Source: Polyangiaceae bacterium (GTDB lineage: Bacteria > Myxococcota_A > Polyangia > Polyangiales > Polyangiaceae). From it: DNA of 64,000 nucleotides. Location of the stretch: positions 1 to 64,000 of the forward strand of contig JAKLKA010000019.1 in the NCBI GenBank assembly GCA_023150915.1, given 5' to 3'. The notes under the pieces are model-generated. The model was given only the letters and a program-made list of their open reading frames with translations. It made no database searches and had not been told where the DNA came from. Made by a program: the position numbers and the translations under genes. Positions 51,687 to 59,411 of the stretch are shown piece after piece (position 1 is the stretch's first letter; every line of letters begins with the position of its first letter).

Positions 51687-52639
51687 TGCGGCTCGTCGTG
51701 GCGGCGTGCCTGGCGGCGGGGTGCCTTGCGGTCGCGAGCGCCAGCGGCGCCGACCCTGACCCCGCCACCACCAACCCGGCGCTGGCCGAGGCGCTATTTC
51801 GCGAGGGCAAGCAGCTCGCCGGCGCGGGCGACTTCGAGCGGGCGTGCCCGAAGCTGGCGGACAGCCATCGTCTGGACCCCGGCGGCGGCACGGTGCTGGC
51901 GCTGGCCCACTGCTATGAAGCCGGAGGTCGACTTGCCAGCGCGTGGGCCGCGTTCAACGACGCGATTGCTTTCGCGCAGCGGGACGGTCGCGGCGATCGC
52001 GAGACTGAAGCGCGCGCGCGCCTCGCGGCCATCGAGCCGCGCCTGTGCTGGATCGAGCTCACGGTCTCGACGCCGCCCTTGGACCTCGAGCTTCGCCACG
52101 ACGGCCAGCCCGTGCCGCGGTCGGCCTGGGCCTCGCGCCTGCCGGTGGATCCGGGCGCGCATCGCTTCGAAGCGCGGGCGGGCGGGCGGAAGCCCTGGCG
52201 CGTTTCTGTCCAGGTTGCCGAAGAAGGCGCGACGGTTGCCGTGCGCGTTCCAGCGCTCGAAGTGTCCAGCCCGGCCGTTGCCGCCGTGCCCCGCCGGCGC
52301 GAGCGCCCGCCCAGCGTGCACCGTGATTCCGCCTCGGCCTCGCACCAGTGGGGCTGGTCGGCCCTTGCCGGCGGCGTGGCCGCAATGTCGGTGGGTGCGT
52401 ACTTCGGGGTCCTTGCGCTCTCTGACGACCGAAAGGCCGACGAGGCGTGCTCGGGGGCGCGCTGCGACGACCGCGCAGCGGTCGATCGATCCGAGCGCGC
52501 TGCCCGCCTGGCTACGCTCTCGACGCTGGCGTTTGGCGTCGGCATCACTTCCGTGGCCGCGGGCGGTGCGCTTCTCGCGCTGACGCCGTCCCGCACACCG
52601 TCGAACGTGGGCTTGCACATTTCAGGAGGGTTCCAATGA
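51683..52639 (+). CDS. Exported TPR/PEGA-like membrane protein of kinase module 1
   Basis: 318 residues, start overlapping the kinase stop. Signal peptide ('LVVAACLAAGCLAVASA'), then a TPR-like region ('ALFREGKQLAGAGDFERACP', 'KLADSHRLDPGGGTVLALAH'), a PEGA-like beta domain ('LDLELRHDGQPVPRSAWASR', 'LPVDPGAHRFEARAGG') and two C-terminal membrane helices. The same layout starts the gene at 63535 behind the second kinase. It probably senses or transmits envelope state to the kinase; inference from repeated linkage. Confidence 0.8.
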   Translation: MMRLVVAACLAAGCLAVASASGADPDPATTNPALAEALFREGKQLAGAGDFERACPKLADSHRLDPGGGTVLALAHCYEAGGRLASAWAAFNDAIAFAQRDGRGDRETEARARLAAIEPRLCWIELTVSTPPLDLELRHDGQPVPRSAWASRLPVDPGAHRFEARAGGRKPWRVSVQVAEEGATVAVRVPALEVSSPAVAAVPRRRERPPSVHRDSASASHQWGWSALAGGVAAMSVGAYFGVLALSDDRKADEACSGARCDDRAAVDRSERAARLATLSTLAFGVGITSVAAGGALLALTPSRTPSNVGLHISGGFQ

Positions 52640-53817
52640 AAGGATGGGTTCTGGCGATCATCGGGAGCAGCGCCGCCGCGTGCGCGGTGCTGGGCGACAT
52701 CCAAGAGAAGGAGCTCACGGCGACCGGCCAGGATGCGGGCGCCGACACCGGCACTCTGGACGCGAACGACGCGAGCGAAGTGCCTGATGTCTCGTCGCAG
52801 CCCGGCTACCTCGATCTCGATCGCCCGGGTCGCCCGCCCAGCCGCCCCAGCAAGCCGGCGGCCGGCCCGGGGAAGCTCATGTACTTCGCCATGCGTCGCA
52901 TCTACTTCGGCATCTCGAAGCGCGGCACCGCCGAGCGTGACCCGAATGCCTGGCGCGCCATCGGCTGGGATCTGGACGGCCTTGCCACCACGAAGCAAGA
53001 GCTCGACGACGGCAAGGCGAAGACCTGCAAGTCGAGCGGGGAATCGAACGTGCTCCAGGACGGGTTCGATGGGCGCGATAACGCCCTGGGCGCGTCGCTG
53101 ATGCAGTTCATCGGCAACGCCGACGCCAACGGCGAGCATGTCGCGAACCAGAGCATCGAGTCCGGCACCGCGACGCTGCTCCTGGTGCTGGGGGACGTGA
53201 ACGACGTGGAGAACGACCCCCACGTCAACGGCGCGGTCTATCTTTCGACCAGCGACAAGGGCCTGCCCACTGCCCCCAAGTGGGACGGCACGGACGTGCG
53301 TCAGGTCTGGAACGCCAGCATGTTCACCGACACGATCAACACAACCGCCTCCTTTCCCGACGGGTACATCCGCGACGGCGTGTGGGTCAGCGGCGATCAG
53401 CACAAGGCCGACATGACCCTGGTGTTTCCGATCTACGTGAACGCCTACCCGATCCCGATGGTGCTGCAGCTGGCGGGGCGCAGCGGCTGGCTGACCGCGG
53501 CGGTGAAGAAGGGCGCGGGCGGCCCGGGCACGTTCGGCTTCACGATGACCGCCGAGCAGCTCTACGGCACGTTCTTTCCGCTGTTCAAACGCGTGCTCGG
53601 CTGCGATTCGCCCGTCGGCACCACCCACGGGCTGGTGTCTGGCTTCAAGTCCAACGTGGACGTGCAAGGCAGCAACGCCTGGGCGCCCGATCCAAATCTG
53701 GGTTGCGACTCGGTCTCGTGGGGCCTCGACGTCGAGTGGGCGCCGATTGCGTACGCGGACTGGCAGCACCCGGTGGCCGCCGAGTCGACGCCGCCTTGCG
53801 CGGGGCCGGGGCCGTAG
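52636..53817 (+). CDS. Secreted lipoprotein of kinase module 1, hypothetical
   Basis: 393 residues, ATGA overlap with the previous gene and a good Shine-Dalgarno (AGGAGG). Signal peptide ending 'SSAAAC' (lipobox-like). The body includes 'YFAMRRIYFGISKRGTAERD', 'GWDLDGLATTKQELDDGKAK' and 'GYIRDGVWVSGDQHKADMTL', with two late Cys. The Asp-rich front region ('DAGADTGTLDANDASEVPD') is a surface linker. No family recognised; third gene of the operon. Confidence 0.75.
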   Translation: MKGWVLAIIGSSAAACAVLGDIQEKELTATGQDAGADTGTLDANDASEVPDVSSQPGYLDLDRPGRPPSRPSKPAAGPGKLMYFAMRRIYFGISKRGTAERDPNAWRAIGWDLDGLATTKQELDDGKAKTCKSSGESNVLQDGFDGRDNALGASLMQFIGNADANGEHVANQSIESGTATLLLVLGDVNDVENDPHVNGAVYLSTSDKGLPTAPKWDGTDVRQVWNASMFTDTINTTASFPDGYIRDGVWVSGDQHKADMTLVFPIYVNAYPIPMVLQLAGRSGWLTAAVKKGAGGPGTFGFTMTAEQLYGTFFPLFKRVLGCDSPVGTTHGLVSGFKSNVDVQGSNAWAPDPNLGCDSVSWGLDVEWAPIAYADWQHPVAAESTPPCAGPGP

Positions 53818-53822
53818 GGGCG

Positions 53823-53870
53823 CATTGCTCGCCATAACTGCCTGCGATGACCGGGTTGTGGCGAGCAATG
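53823..53870. promoter_or_regulatory. Long inverted repeat upstream of the DUF234-type ATPase
   Basis: Left arm CATTGCTCGCCATAAC (53823-53838), right arm GTTGTGGCGAGCAATG (53855-53870): 15 of 16 positions pair, with 16 nt between. It lies 5 bp after the previous stop and about 40 bp before the ATPase start. It could be a terminator for the kinase operon, although no T-run follows, or an operator for the ATPase gene. Confidence 0.55.
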
Positions 53871-53911
53871 TTGACGGCTAGGTCGCCGGGACTACTCTTT
53901 CTGGGGCAGTC

Positions 53912-55339
53912 GTGGCGAGTATTCTTCCCCCCCTCTCGGGCCGGCGCGGTGAACGGGCCATCTTGGAGCGCCTGCTCGGGTCGCAGCGGTCCGAGTTCCT
54001 GGCGGTGTACGGGCGGCGCAGGGTGGGCAAGACCTTCCTGGTCCGCCGGTTCTTCCAGGACCGGCCCGTCACGTACTTCGAGATGGTGGGTCGGTTCGAG
54101 GGCAGTCAGGCTGATCAGCTGCAGATCTTCGCGGACTCGCTGTCGTCGACCTTCTATCGCGATGCGCCGCTCGCGGCCTTTCCGGACTGGCACGCCGCGT
54201 TCCGTGCGCTCGTGCGGGCCATCGAAGAGCGAAAGGGCCGCCGCCGCCGCACCGTTCTCTTCTTCGACGAGCTCCCCTGGATCGACACCCACCGCTCCGG
54301 TTTCCTGCGCGAGCTCGAGCACTTCTGGAACAGCTGGTGCTCGCGCCGGGGCGACATCATCCTGATCGCCTGCGGCTCGGCCGCGTCGTGGATGCTCCGA
54401 CGGATCGTCAACGCCAAGGGTGGCCTGCACGACCGGCTGACGCAGACGATTCGGCTACTGCCGTTCACGCTGGCCGAGACCCACGAGTTCTTCGACGCGC
54501 GCAAGGTGCGGCTCGGGCTCCGCGACCTGATCGAGCTGTACATGATCCTGGGCGGCGTGCCGCACTATCTGGATCACGTCCGCCGCGGTCGCTCGGTCGC
54601 CCAGATCGTGGACGAGCTCTGCTTCGAGAAGGACGGCGCGCTCCGAGACGAGTTCGACCGGCTGTTCGCTTCGTTGTTCGGCTCGGACAAGAAGCACCTG
54701 GCCGTGGTCCGCGCGCTCGCCAAGCGCCGCGGGGGGCTGGACCGCAACCAGCTGCTCGCCGCCGCCGGGCTACCCACCGGCGGGGGCGCCACCGCCGTCT
54801 TCGAGAACCTGGAGCAGGGCGGGTTCATCCGCTCGGGCGTCCCCTTCGGCAAGACGGAGCGCGATCGCATCTTCCGCCTGACCGACCCGTTTTCGCTCTT
54901 TCACCTCCGGTGGATTGAGGGTCGAAAGGCGTCGAGCTGGAGGCACGTTCACCGGACGCCCGCCTGGCAGGCGTGGGCCGGGCTCGGCTTCGAGGGCCTG
55001 TGCCTCGAGCACGCGCCGGCCATTCAGCGCGCGCTCGGCATCTCTGGCGTGCGCGCCGAGGTCAGCGCCTGGCGATCGCGCGACGCGCAGATCGACCTCT
55101 TGATCGACCGCGCCGACGGCGTGATCACGGTCTGCGAGATGAAGTTCACGGCGGCCCCCTTCCGCATCGACAAGCGGTACGCTACCGAGCTGCGCGACAA
55201 GCTCGCGCGCTTCCGCGACCACACCAAGACCAAGAAGGCCTTGCAGCTGGTGTTCGTCACATCGTACGGCGTCGAGCAGAACCCGTACTCCGACGAGCTG
55301 GTGGACCAGGTGCTGACGATGGATGTGCTGGTGGGTTAG
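53912..55339 (+). CDS. ATP-binding protein with C-terminal DUF234 nuclease-like domain
   Basis: 475 residues from a GTG start. AAA/STAND-type ATPase: Walker A 'VYGRRRVGKTFLVRRFFQDR', Walker B 'RTVLFFDELPWID', sensor-like 'IILIACGSAASWM'. A winged-helix region ('AKRRGGLDRNQLLAAAGLPT') is followed by a PD-(D/E)xK-type end ('DAQIDLLIDRADGVITVCEM', with E-M-K). This is the archaeal-type ATPase plus DUF234 layout, spread by horizontal transfer. The role is uncertain; defence or mobile-element functions are suspected. Followed by a remnant of a related DUF4143-type ATPase. Confidence 0.88.
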   Translation: MASILPPLSGRRGERAILERLLGSQRSEFLAVYGRRRVGKTFLVRRFFQDRPVTYFEMVGRFEGSQADQLQIFADSLSSTFYRDAPLAAFPDWHAAFRALVRAIEERKGRRRRTVLFFDELPWIDTHRSGFLRELEHFWNSWCSRRGDIILIACGSAASWMLRRIVNAKGGLHDRLTQTIRLLPFTLAETHEFFDARKVRLGLRDLIELYMILGGVPHYLDHVRRGRSVAQIVDELCFEKDGALRDEFDRLFASLFGSDKKHLAVVRALAKRRGGLDRNQLLAAAGLPTGGGATAVFENLEQGGFIRSGVPFGKTERDRIFRLTDPFSLFHLRWIEGRKASSWRHVHRTPAWQAWAGLGFEGLCLEHAPAIQRALGISGVRAEVSAWRSRDAQIDLLIDRADGVITVCEMKFTAAPFRIDKRYATELRDKLARFRDHTKTKKALQLVFVTSYGVEQNPYSDELVDQVLTMDVLVG

Positions 55340-55389
55340 GGGGGCGGCGCAGTGGCCCCCGCGGAGAAGCGCGGCGCCGGGCGGCGCCG

Positions 55390-55421
55390 TGTGTAAACTC
55401 GAGTATGTCCAACTTTACACA
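55390..55421. promoter_or_regulatory. Perfect 8-bp inverted repeat before the ATPase remnant
   Basis: TGTGTAAA (55390-55397) and TTTACACA (55414-55421) with a 16-nt spacer in an otherwise GC-rich gap. It begins about 50 bp after the upstream stop and ends 15 bp before the ATG at 55437. It may be the surviving operator of the lost gene. A similar TTTACAC lies before the brnT remnant (about 2870). Confidence 0.45.
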
Positions 55422-55436
55422 TGTGCAAAATCGGGC

Positions 55437-55688
55437 ATGGAGCTGCGGTTTCTCCGCGACACCGCCGGTCGCGAGGTCGACTTCGTCGTGCTGAAGGGCA
55501 GAAAGCCGCTGTTCGCCGTGGAGGCAAAAACCGCCGAGCAAGGCATCTCCCCCGCGGTCCGCTACTTCCAGCCACGGGTCGGGATCCCGCGCTGGTATCA
55601 CGTGCATCTCGGCAAGAAGGATGTCGTGGTCGACGGCGTCCGCTTGCTTCCGCTGGCCGCGCTCTGCACGGAGCTGGGCATTCCCTGA
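55437..55688 (+). pseudogene. C-terminal remnant of a DUF4143-type ATPase
   Basis: Only the last 83 residues remain: 'MELRFLRDTAGREVDFVVLK', 'GRKPLFAVEAKT', ending 'PLAALCTELGIP'. The D-x(n)-E-x-K core (REVDFVV...AVEAKT) is the nuclease-like end of AAA+DUF4143 proteins, normally ~400 residues. The ATPase domain is missing and unrelated sequence lies upstream. Its neighbour at 53912 is a complete protein of a comparable but different family. Confidence 0.75.
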
Positions 55689-55728
55689 AGTCGGTGCGGG
55701 GGAGGTGGGGGTGGCGGGCGCCGCAGAG

Positions 55729-56079
55729 TCATTGCCAGCAGGCCTGGTCCCAGTTGCTCTGGTCCCACACGCCGGGGGAGCACCCCGTCCCGCCCGTGCC
55801 ACCCGTCGGAGCTCCGCCGCCCCCGCTCGAGCCGCCTGCACCACCTGCACCGCCGGGCGCACCGCCTGCACCGCCGGGCGCACCGCCTGCTCCTCCCGTT
55901 CCGCCGCCGGTGCTGGCCGCGCCCGTTCCTCCGGCCCCGCCGGTTTTGCCGCCCGCGCCCGACCCCCCGAGCCCACCGGTCGCACCGCCGGTGCCGGGCT
56001 CGTCGACCAGGTTCTTGTCGTCGCCGCAGGCGGCGGCGGCGAGTACGAGGACCATTGCTGCTGCTGAAAGCATCCGCAT
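55729..56079 (-). CDS. Gly/Ala-rich lipoprotein, hypothetical
   Basis: 116 residues from the ATG giving 'MRMLSAAAMVLVLAAAACGD'. Lipobox Cys 18, followed by 'DDKNLVDEPGTGGATGG', which parallels 'EEKSLVDGTGSGGAPDAST' of the lipoprotein at 60792. A ~70-residue Gly/Ala linker and a short C-terminal 'CSPGVWDQSNWDQACWQ' follow. Most of the protein is linker; only the tail could fold. Part of the group of short lipoproteins that borders the leader-sharing gene family. Confidence 0.7.
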   Translation of the reverse strand: MRMLSAAAMVLVLAAAACGDDKNLVDEPGTGGATGGLGGSGAGGKTGGAGGTGAASTGGGTGGAGGAPGGAGGAPGGAGGAGGSSGGGGAPTGGTGGTGCSPGVWDQSNWDQACWQ

Positions 56080-56096
56080 CGGTGCTGCCTTTCGTC

Positions 56097-56744
56097 TCAA
56101 GAACAGGGGAGGCGCGTGGCGATCAGGCGCACGTTTTTGAGCCGGAGGAGCGGGCTGTAGCCCTGGGCGTTCAGTTCGGCCCCACGGAGGGAGTACGTGT
56201 GGCTACCCGGGGCCGGGAGCTTGTCCCAGAACACGAACGCGGACGGATGCACCTCGACGCTTGGATTCGTCGAGTTTGGGCAAGAGCCCCAGCGCATGGT
56301 GGTCGAAGGCACGCTCTGCCCGTCGCGCACGAGCTCCAACCCTGCGCGCGTGCAAGACGCGCTCGAACTGGATTGGAGGTGTCCCGATTCCATGGGAGTT
56401 GCAGCCGGTCCGGGCGCCAGCTCTACCCGCACACACTCCCCGGAACCCACCGTCACCTTGACATGGAGGTTCTGGACGTCGGTCATGGATGATGACGTGA
56501 TGTCGGGCGGCTGGACGACCACGTCACCGAACACGACTGCGCGACCTTCGATGGCACCTACTGCGTCCGAGAGAGCCTTGAAGTTCGCGTTGACGTCGGC
56601 GGCCACGATCTTCTCGGCCGGCTGAAACGTCTTCATCGCCGGCACAGCCGGCGCCATGCCAGTGGCGAGGGCCAGTGCGGTGCCGACCAGCCACGGTCGA
56701 GCCGCACGTCGCGTGCTCTGCTTGTTCCCTCTTGCAATCGCCAT
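56097..56744 (-). CDS. Leader-family secreted protein, member a
   Basis: 215 residues from the ATG at 56744, preceded by AAAGGGAG. Signal peptide ending near 'MAPAVPA', then the family's leader block 'MKTFQPAEKIVAADVNANFK' and 'ALSDAVGAIEGRAVVF'. The ~140-residue C-terminal part is unique here ('VQNLHVKVTVGSGECVRVEL', 'LRLKNVRLIATRLPCS') and beta-rich, carbohydrate-binding-like in appearance. VNANFK-type motifs occur in tail-fibre-like and secreted bacterial proteins, probably as a short oligomerisation stalk. Role unknown. Confidence 0.75.
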   Translation of the reverse strand: MAIARGNKQSTRRAARPWLVGTALALATGMAPAVPAMKTFQPAEKIVAADVNANFKALSDAVGAIEGRAVVFGDVVVQPPDITSSSMTDVQNLHVKVTVGSGECVRVELAPGPAATPMESGHLQSSSSASCTRAGLELVRDGQSVPSTTMRWGSCPNSTNPSVEVHPSAFVFWDKLPAPGSHTYSLRGAELNAQGYSPLLRLKNVRLIATRLPCS

Positions 56745-56755
56745 CGAACTCCCTT

Positions 56756-57075
56756 TCACAGCTCAGTCACGGTGATGAAGCTGCCCAGCGTATAGGCGTA
56801 GTTCGCACCGCCGGAGCAGTTGTTGGTGACCAGCGGCCGAATCTTCTCGCCCGCTGCGACCGAGAGGGTCGTCACCAGACTCACACTCCCTGCGCCCACG
56901 ACGCACTCACGGCGTCAGCCAGCACCTTGAAGTTCGCGTTGACGTCGGCGGCCACGATCTTTTCGGTCGGCTGAAACGTCTTCATCGGCGCGACAGCGAG
57001 TGCCGTCGCGGTCGCGAGAAGGCCCAAGCCCAGCACGAGCGCCGCGCTGCCTCCCGGTTGTCCCTTGCGTTGCAT
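56756..57075 (-). pseudogene. Leader-family member b: leader joined out of frame to a foreign tail
   Basis: From the ATG at 57075 the leader is normal ('MQRKGQPGGSAALVLGLGLL', 'APMKTFQPTEKIVAADVNAN', 'FKVLADAVSA') but then ends 'SWAQGV' at a stop. In another frame the DNA continues 'GSVSLVTTLSVAAGEKIRPL', 'VTNNCSGGANYAYTLGSFIT', 'VTEL' to a stop at 56756-56758. The frame break coincides with the end of the 226-bp sequence shared with member c (56901). This looks like a tail joined to a copied leader in the wrong frame, by recombination or a later indel. Confidence 0.75.
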
Positions 57076-57126
57076 GGCCGTACCCTGTCAGAACCTGTGG
57101 CAACTCGCGTCCCCCGAACGGGGGAC
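56901..57126 (-). repeat. 226-bp leader repeat, copy 1 (pair with 57474-57699)
   Basis: Equal in length and nearly identical to 57474-57699. It spans the palindrome, 33-nt spacer, start codon, signal peptide and VNANFK block of member b. Similarity stops abruptly at the junction with the variable tail. A more divergent version heads member f (about 59880-60089). Confidence 0.85.
57109..57126. repeat. Palindrome GTCCCCCGAACGGGGGAC, 33 nt before member b
   Basis: 18-bp perfect palindrome: 7-bp stem with GAAC loop, or a fully symmetric DNA site. It lies exactly 33 nt upstream of the ATG at 57075 and abuts the stop of member c at 57127. Confidence 0.9.
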
Positions 57127-57648
57127 TCATCGGCAACAGAGCACCGGCATCTGCGCGTTACAGAACGCCACTGATGGGGAGTTCGTGGCGCTCGCCCAGC
57201 GGCACCCGCGCAGCGCGCTCGAGTTGCTGGTGAAACCGGTGCAATCGTCCATGTCGGTGGTGTCGGCCACGGCCACGCCCGCCGCGTACCAACCGTTGTC
57301 GAGTTGTTCGCCCGCGCTGGCCGCCGCCACCACTTCCGGGCCAGTGCAGACCCGAGCCGACGGACCGCACGAAGGGAGCGCCTGGCACAGGGCTCGCACG
57401 CCCACGTATCCGCCGGTGCTCCCTGTCTTGAGGGCCGTCTTTCCGCAGTAGGGATTCGCCTTGTGCTGCTCCAACGCACTCACGGCGTCAGCCAGCACCT
57501 TGAAGTTCGCGTTGACGTCGGCGGCCACGATCTTTTCGGTCGGCTGAAACGTCTTCATTGGCGCGACTGCGAGTGCCGTTGCGGTCGCGAGGAGGACCAA
57601 GCCCAGCACGAGCGCCGCGCTGCCGCCCCGTTGTCCCTTGCGTTGCAT
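57127..57648 (-). CDS. Leader-family secreted protein, member c
   Basis: 173 residues, intact. Leader 'MQRKGQRGGSAALVLGLVLL', 'APMKTFQPTEKIVAADVNAN'. The C-terminal Cys-rich domain contains 'GGYVGVRALCQALPSC', 'VCTGPEVVAAASAG', 'DCTGFTSNSSALRGCRWAS' and ends 'AQMPVLCCR'. This pattern (C..E/M......G ... DC.G(W/F)TS ... I/VLCCD/R) is shared with members e and f. It is exported and disulfide-bonded, and probably oligomeric through the leader stalk. Function unknown. Confidence 0.8.
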   Translation of the reverse strand: MQRKGQRGGSAALVLGLVLLATATALAVAPMKTFQPTEKIVAADVNANFKVLADAVSALEQHKANPYCGKTALKTGSTGGYVGVRALCQALPSCGPSARVCTGPEVVAAASAGEQLDNGWYAAGVAVADTTDMDDCTGFTSNSSALRGCRWASATNSPSVAFCNAQMPVLCCR

Positions 57649-57699
57649 GGCCGTACCCTGTCAGAACCTGTGGCAACTCGCGTCCCCCGGACGGGGGAC
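57474..57699 (-). repeat. 226-bp leader repeat, copy 2
   Basis: Second copy of the leader unit; differs from copy 1 by a small number of substitutions. Contains the palindrome at 57682-57699 (GTCCCCCGGACGGGGGAC, one centre base changed), again 33 nt before its ATG (57648). Confidence 0.85.
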
Positions 57700-58060
57700 T
57701 ACCTCGAGTCGCAGCGGGGCGTCTCCACCACGAAACCACTCGACACGACCCAGGCTGGGGTTGCGGAGGCGCCGCAGAAGATCGCGTCGAGCGAGAACTC
57801 CTTCCCGTTGCACATGACCAGGCGAGCTGCTCCGGGAGACTCGGTGCGCGCATCGATGGCGTCGAAGTTCTCGTTCGGATCTACGTCGGTGAGGGTATCG
57901 CGCGGTCCTCACGTCGTCGGCAGCGCTGCGATCGCAGAGCCCGCGAACGCCCGTGCTCGCGTCGGGTGCGCCCCCGGAGCCCGAGCTGTCGACCAGGCTT
58001 TTCTCCTCGCCGCGCCTAGCGAGCGCGATCACGACCGCGAAACCGAGGAAACCGACGCAT
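57699..58060 (-). pseudogene. Composite pseudogene: frameshifted lipoprotein start plus member g-like domain with stop
   Basis: The ATG at 58060 opens 'MRRF' like the lipoprotein at 61115, but an extra T shifts the frame within the signal peptide. In the shifted frame 'EEKSLVDSSGSGGAPDAST' follows with the lipobox changed to 'LARR'. The sequence then runs into a copy of member g's leader ('GSAIAALPTT-stop-GPRDTLTDVD') in which the TGG of 'TWGPGDTL' is TGA, and ends 'GFVVETPRCDSR' at 57699-57701. At least two inactivating changes, so it is dead. Confidence 0.7.
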
Positions 58061-58081
58061 CTGCGCGACGTCATCGGGGCC

Positions 58082-58099
58082 GTCCCCCGTTCGGGGGAC
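58082..58099. repeat. Palindrome GTCCCCCGTTCGGGGGAC
   Basis: Perfect 18-bp copy, 21 nt upstream of the composite pseudogene's ATG (58060). It lies between that minus-strand unit and the plus-strand member e. Confidence 0.9.
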
Positions 58100-58130
58100 T
58101 GTAGCCAGAACATCGCGCGTGCGCGTGGAC

Positions 58131-58148
58131 CTACCCCATTCCGGGGAC
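58131..58148. repeat. Degenerate palindrome, 33 nt before member e
   Basis: The sequence CTACCCCATTCCGGGGAC keeps the CCCC/GGGG arms. Its end lies exactly 33 nt before the plus-strand ATG of member e (58182), and the intervening spacer resembles that of members b, c and f. The orientation follows the gene. Confidence 0.65.
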
Positions 58149-58181
58149 GCCTTTGCCAGAGCACCGTGGGAACCTGAGCTC

Positions 58182-58778
58182 ATGACTCGTGTAGTCAGAT
58201 TCAGAAATCGCCCGGTGATTGACCTCAGAAGCGCACTGGTTCTCGTGCTGGTCTCGCTGGCCGCCTCGGCACCCGCAGTCGCGCCGATGAAGACGTTTCA
58301 GCCGACCGAGAAGATCGTTGCCGCCGATGTGAACGCCAACTTCAAGGCGCTGGCCGACGCGGTGTCGGCGCTGGAGTAGAAACGACCCGTCGCGACCTAC
58401 GGCGGGAAGTCGTACTCGCTCGACGCTACCTGGTGCGCCGCATCGGCTCCCACGCTTGGGAACCTCGGCGGCCGCGCTGGAGCGAAGGCGATCTGCGAAG
58501 CGGCTTGCAACAAGTCGCCCACGGAGCACATGTGTTCGGTCACTGAGATGCAGAGAAGTTACTCGCTCGGCAAAACGACAACCCAAGACGGGTGGATCGA
58601 GGGGCCGAGCGACGCGGGATCGGGTCCCGGAGTCTCAGACTGCAAGGGCTGGACGGACTGGAGTTCGGCTGGAACTGGCTCTCTTGGGAGCAGCTGGATC
58701 GCCAGCGCTCCGGGTGTGGGCTTCGCGTGGTGGGCCCAGTGTTGGGACCCGAGCCGGCCGATCCACTGCTGCGACTGA
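58182..58778 (+). pseudogene. Leader-family member e, interrupted by one amber codon
   Basis: On the plus strand, opposite to its relatives. Leader '...SAPAVAPMKTFQPTEKIVAA', 'DVNANFKALADAVSALE', then TAG at 58377-58379. The same frame continues 'KRPVATYGGKSYSLDATWCA' ... 'AHMCS'-like 'EHMCSVTEMQRSYSLG', 'DCKGWTDWSSAGTG' and ends 'DPSRPIHCCD' at 58778. Member f has 'ALEKKRPLAT' here, so AAG became TAG. Everything else looks intact: a recently dead gene, or one read through at low level. Confidence 0.8.
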
Positions 58779-58894
58779 CCGTGGTTCGCCGTACCGGGGC
58801 CCGCGCGCTCCAGCGCGGAGAGCAGCGGCACCAGGGCGGTGTAACGCCGCCGCCGTCCTGTGTAGCAACGCCACGCTGAAGATCCCCGCTTCCG

Positions 58895-59202
58895 TGGACA
58901 CCCCCCAAGGCGCGAAGATGCGCAAGGCGTGTTCGATGGCGAAGCGAGTATCAAAGAGCCGCCGCAGGCACTTCACCGCGGAGTTCAAAGCGGAGGCCGT
59001 GCGCCTCTGCAAGGTCGGCTACAGAACGAGCGCGCAAGTGGCAAACTACCTGGATCTGACCGAGGCCGCGCTGCGTGGCTGGGTGAAGCGCGCCGCTGTG
59101 GACGCCGGCGAGGGGCCACACGACATGGCCATCGACGAGCGGACCGAGTTGCGTGAGCTGCGGAAGCGCGTGAAGCGGCTCGAGATGGAGCGCGAGATCT
59201 CA
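58895..59202 (+). mobile_element. Truncated IS3-family element (orfA)
   Basis: orfA from the ATG at 58936: 'RHFTAEFKAEAVRLCKVGYR', 'TSAQVANYLDLTEAALRGWV', 'ELRELRKRVKRLEMEREIS', the HTH plus leucine-zipper of IS3 transposase A. The left end carries a TGGACACCCCCC sequence resembling IS3 terminal repeats. The match stops at about 59202, before the '...ILKKA..FFAKE' end and the whole of orfB. The junction falls inside a leader-family gene on the other strand. Confidence 0.75.
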
Positions 59203-59402
59203 AGAAACGCCACGGAACACGACGGCGCGACCTTCGATGGCGCCTACTCCATCCGAGAGAGCCTTGAAGCTCGCGTCGACGTCGGCGGCCTTGGTGGGTT
59301 TGCCTGATTCGAAGGTCGTCACCGGCGGTACAGCCAGGGCGGTCGCCGAGAGAAGCGCCGCGGCCAACACACCGAGCGCTCTTCGTGGGCGGCTTTGGGC
59401 AT
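59203..59402 (-). pseudogene. Leader-family remnant cut by the IS3 fragment
   Basis: The ATG at 59402 has a good AGGAG site but runs out of frame after nine codons. In the corrected frame the peptide is 'ALGVLAAALLSATALAVPPV', 'TTFESGKPTKAADVDASFKA', 'LSDGVGAIEGRAVVF', matching the leaders of f and a. The C-terminal domain is gone, replaced by the IS3 orfA junction. Both a frameshift and a truncation are present. It follows member f directly (stop 59412). Confidence 0.7.
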
Positions 59403-59411
59403 GGAGCTCCT

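Noticed and set aside
57109-57126. Reading the GTCCCCCG palindromes as intrinsic terminators
   Set aside because: The stem could form, but no T-run follows in either direction and the distance to the downstream start is fixed, which favours a regulatory site.
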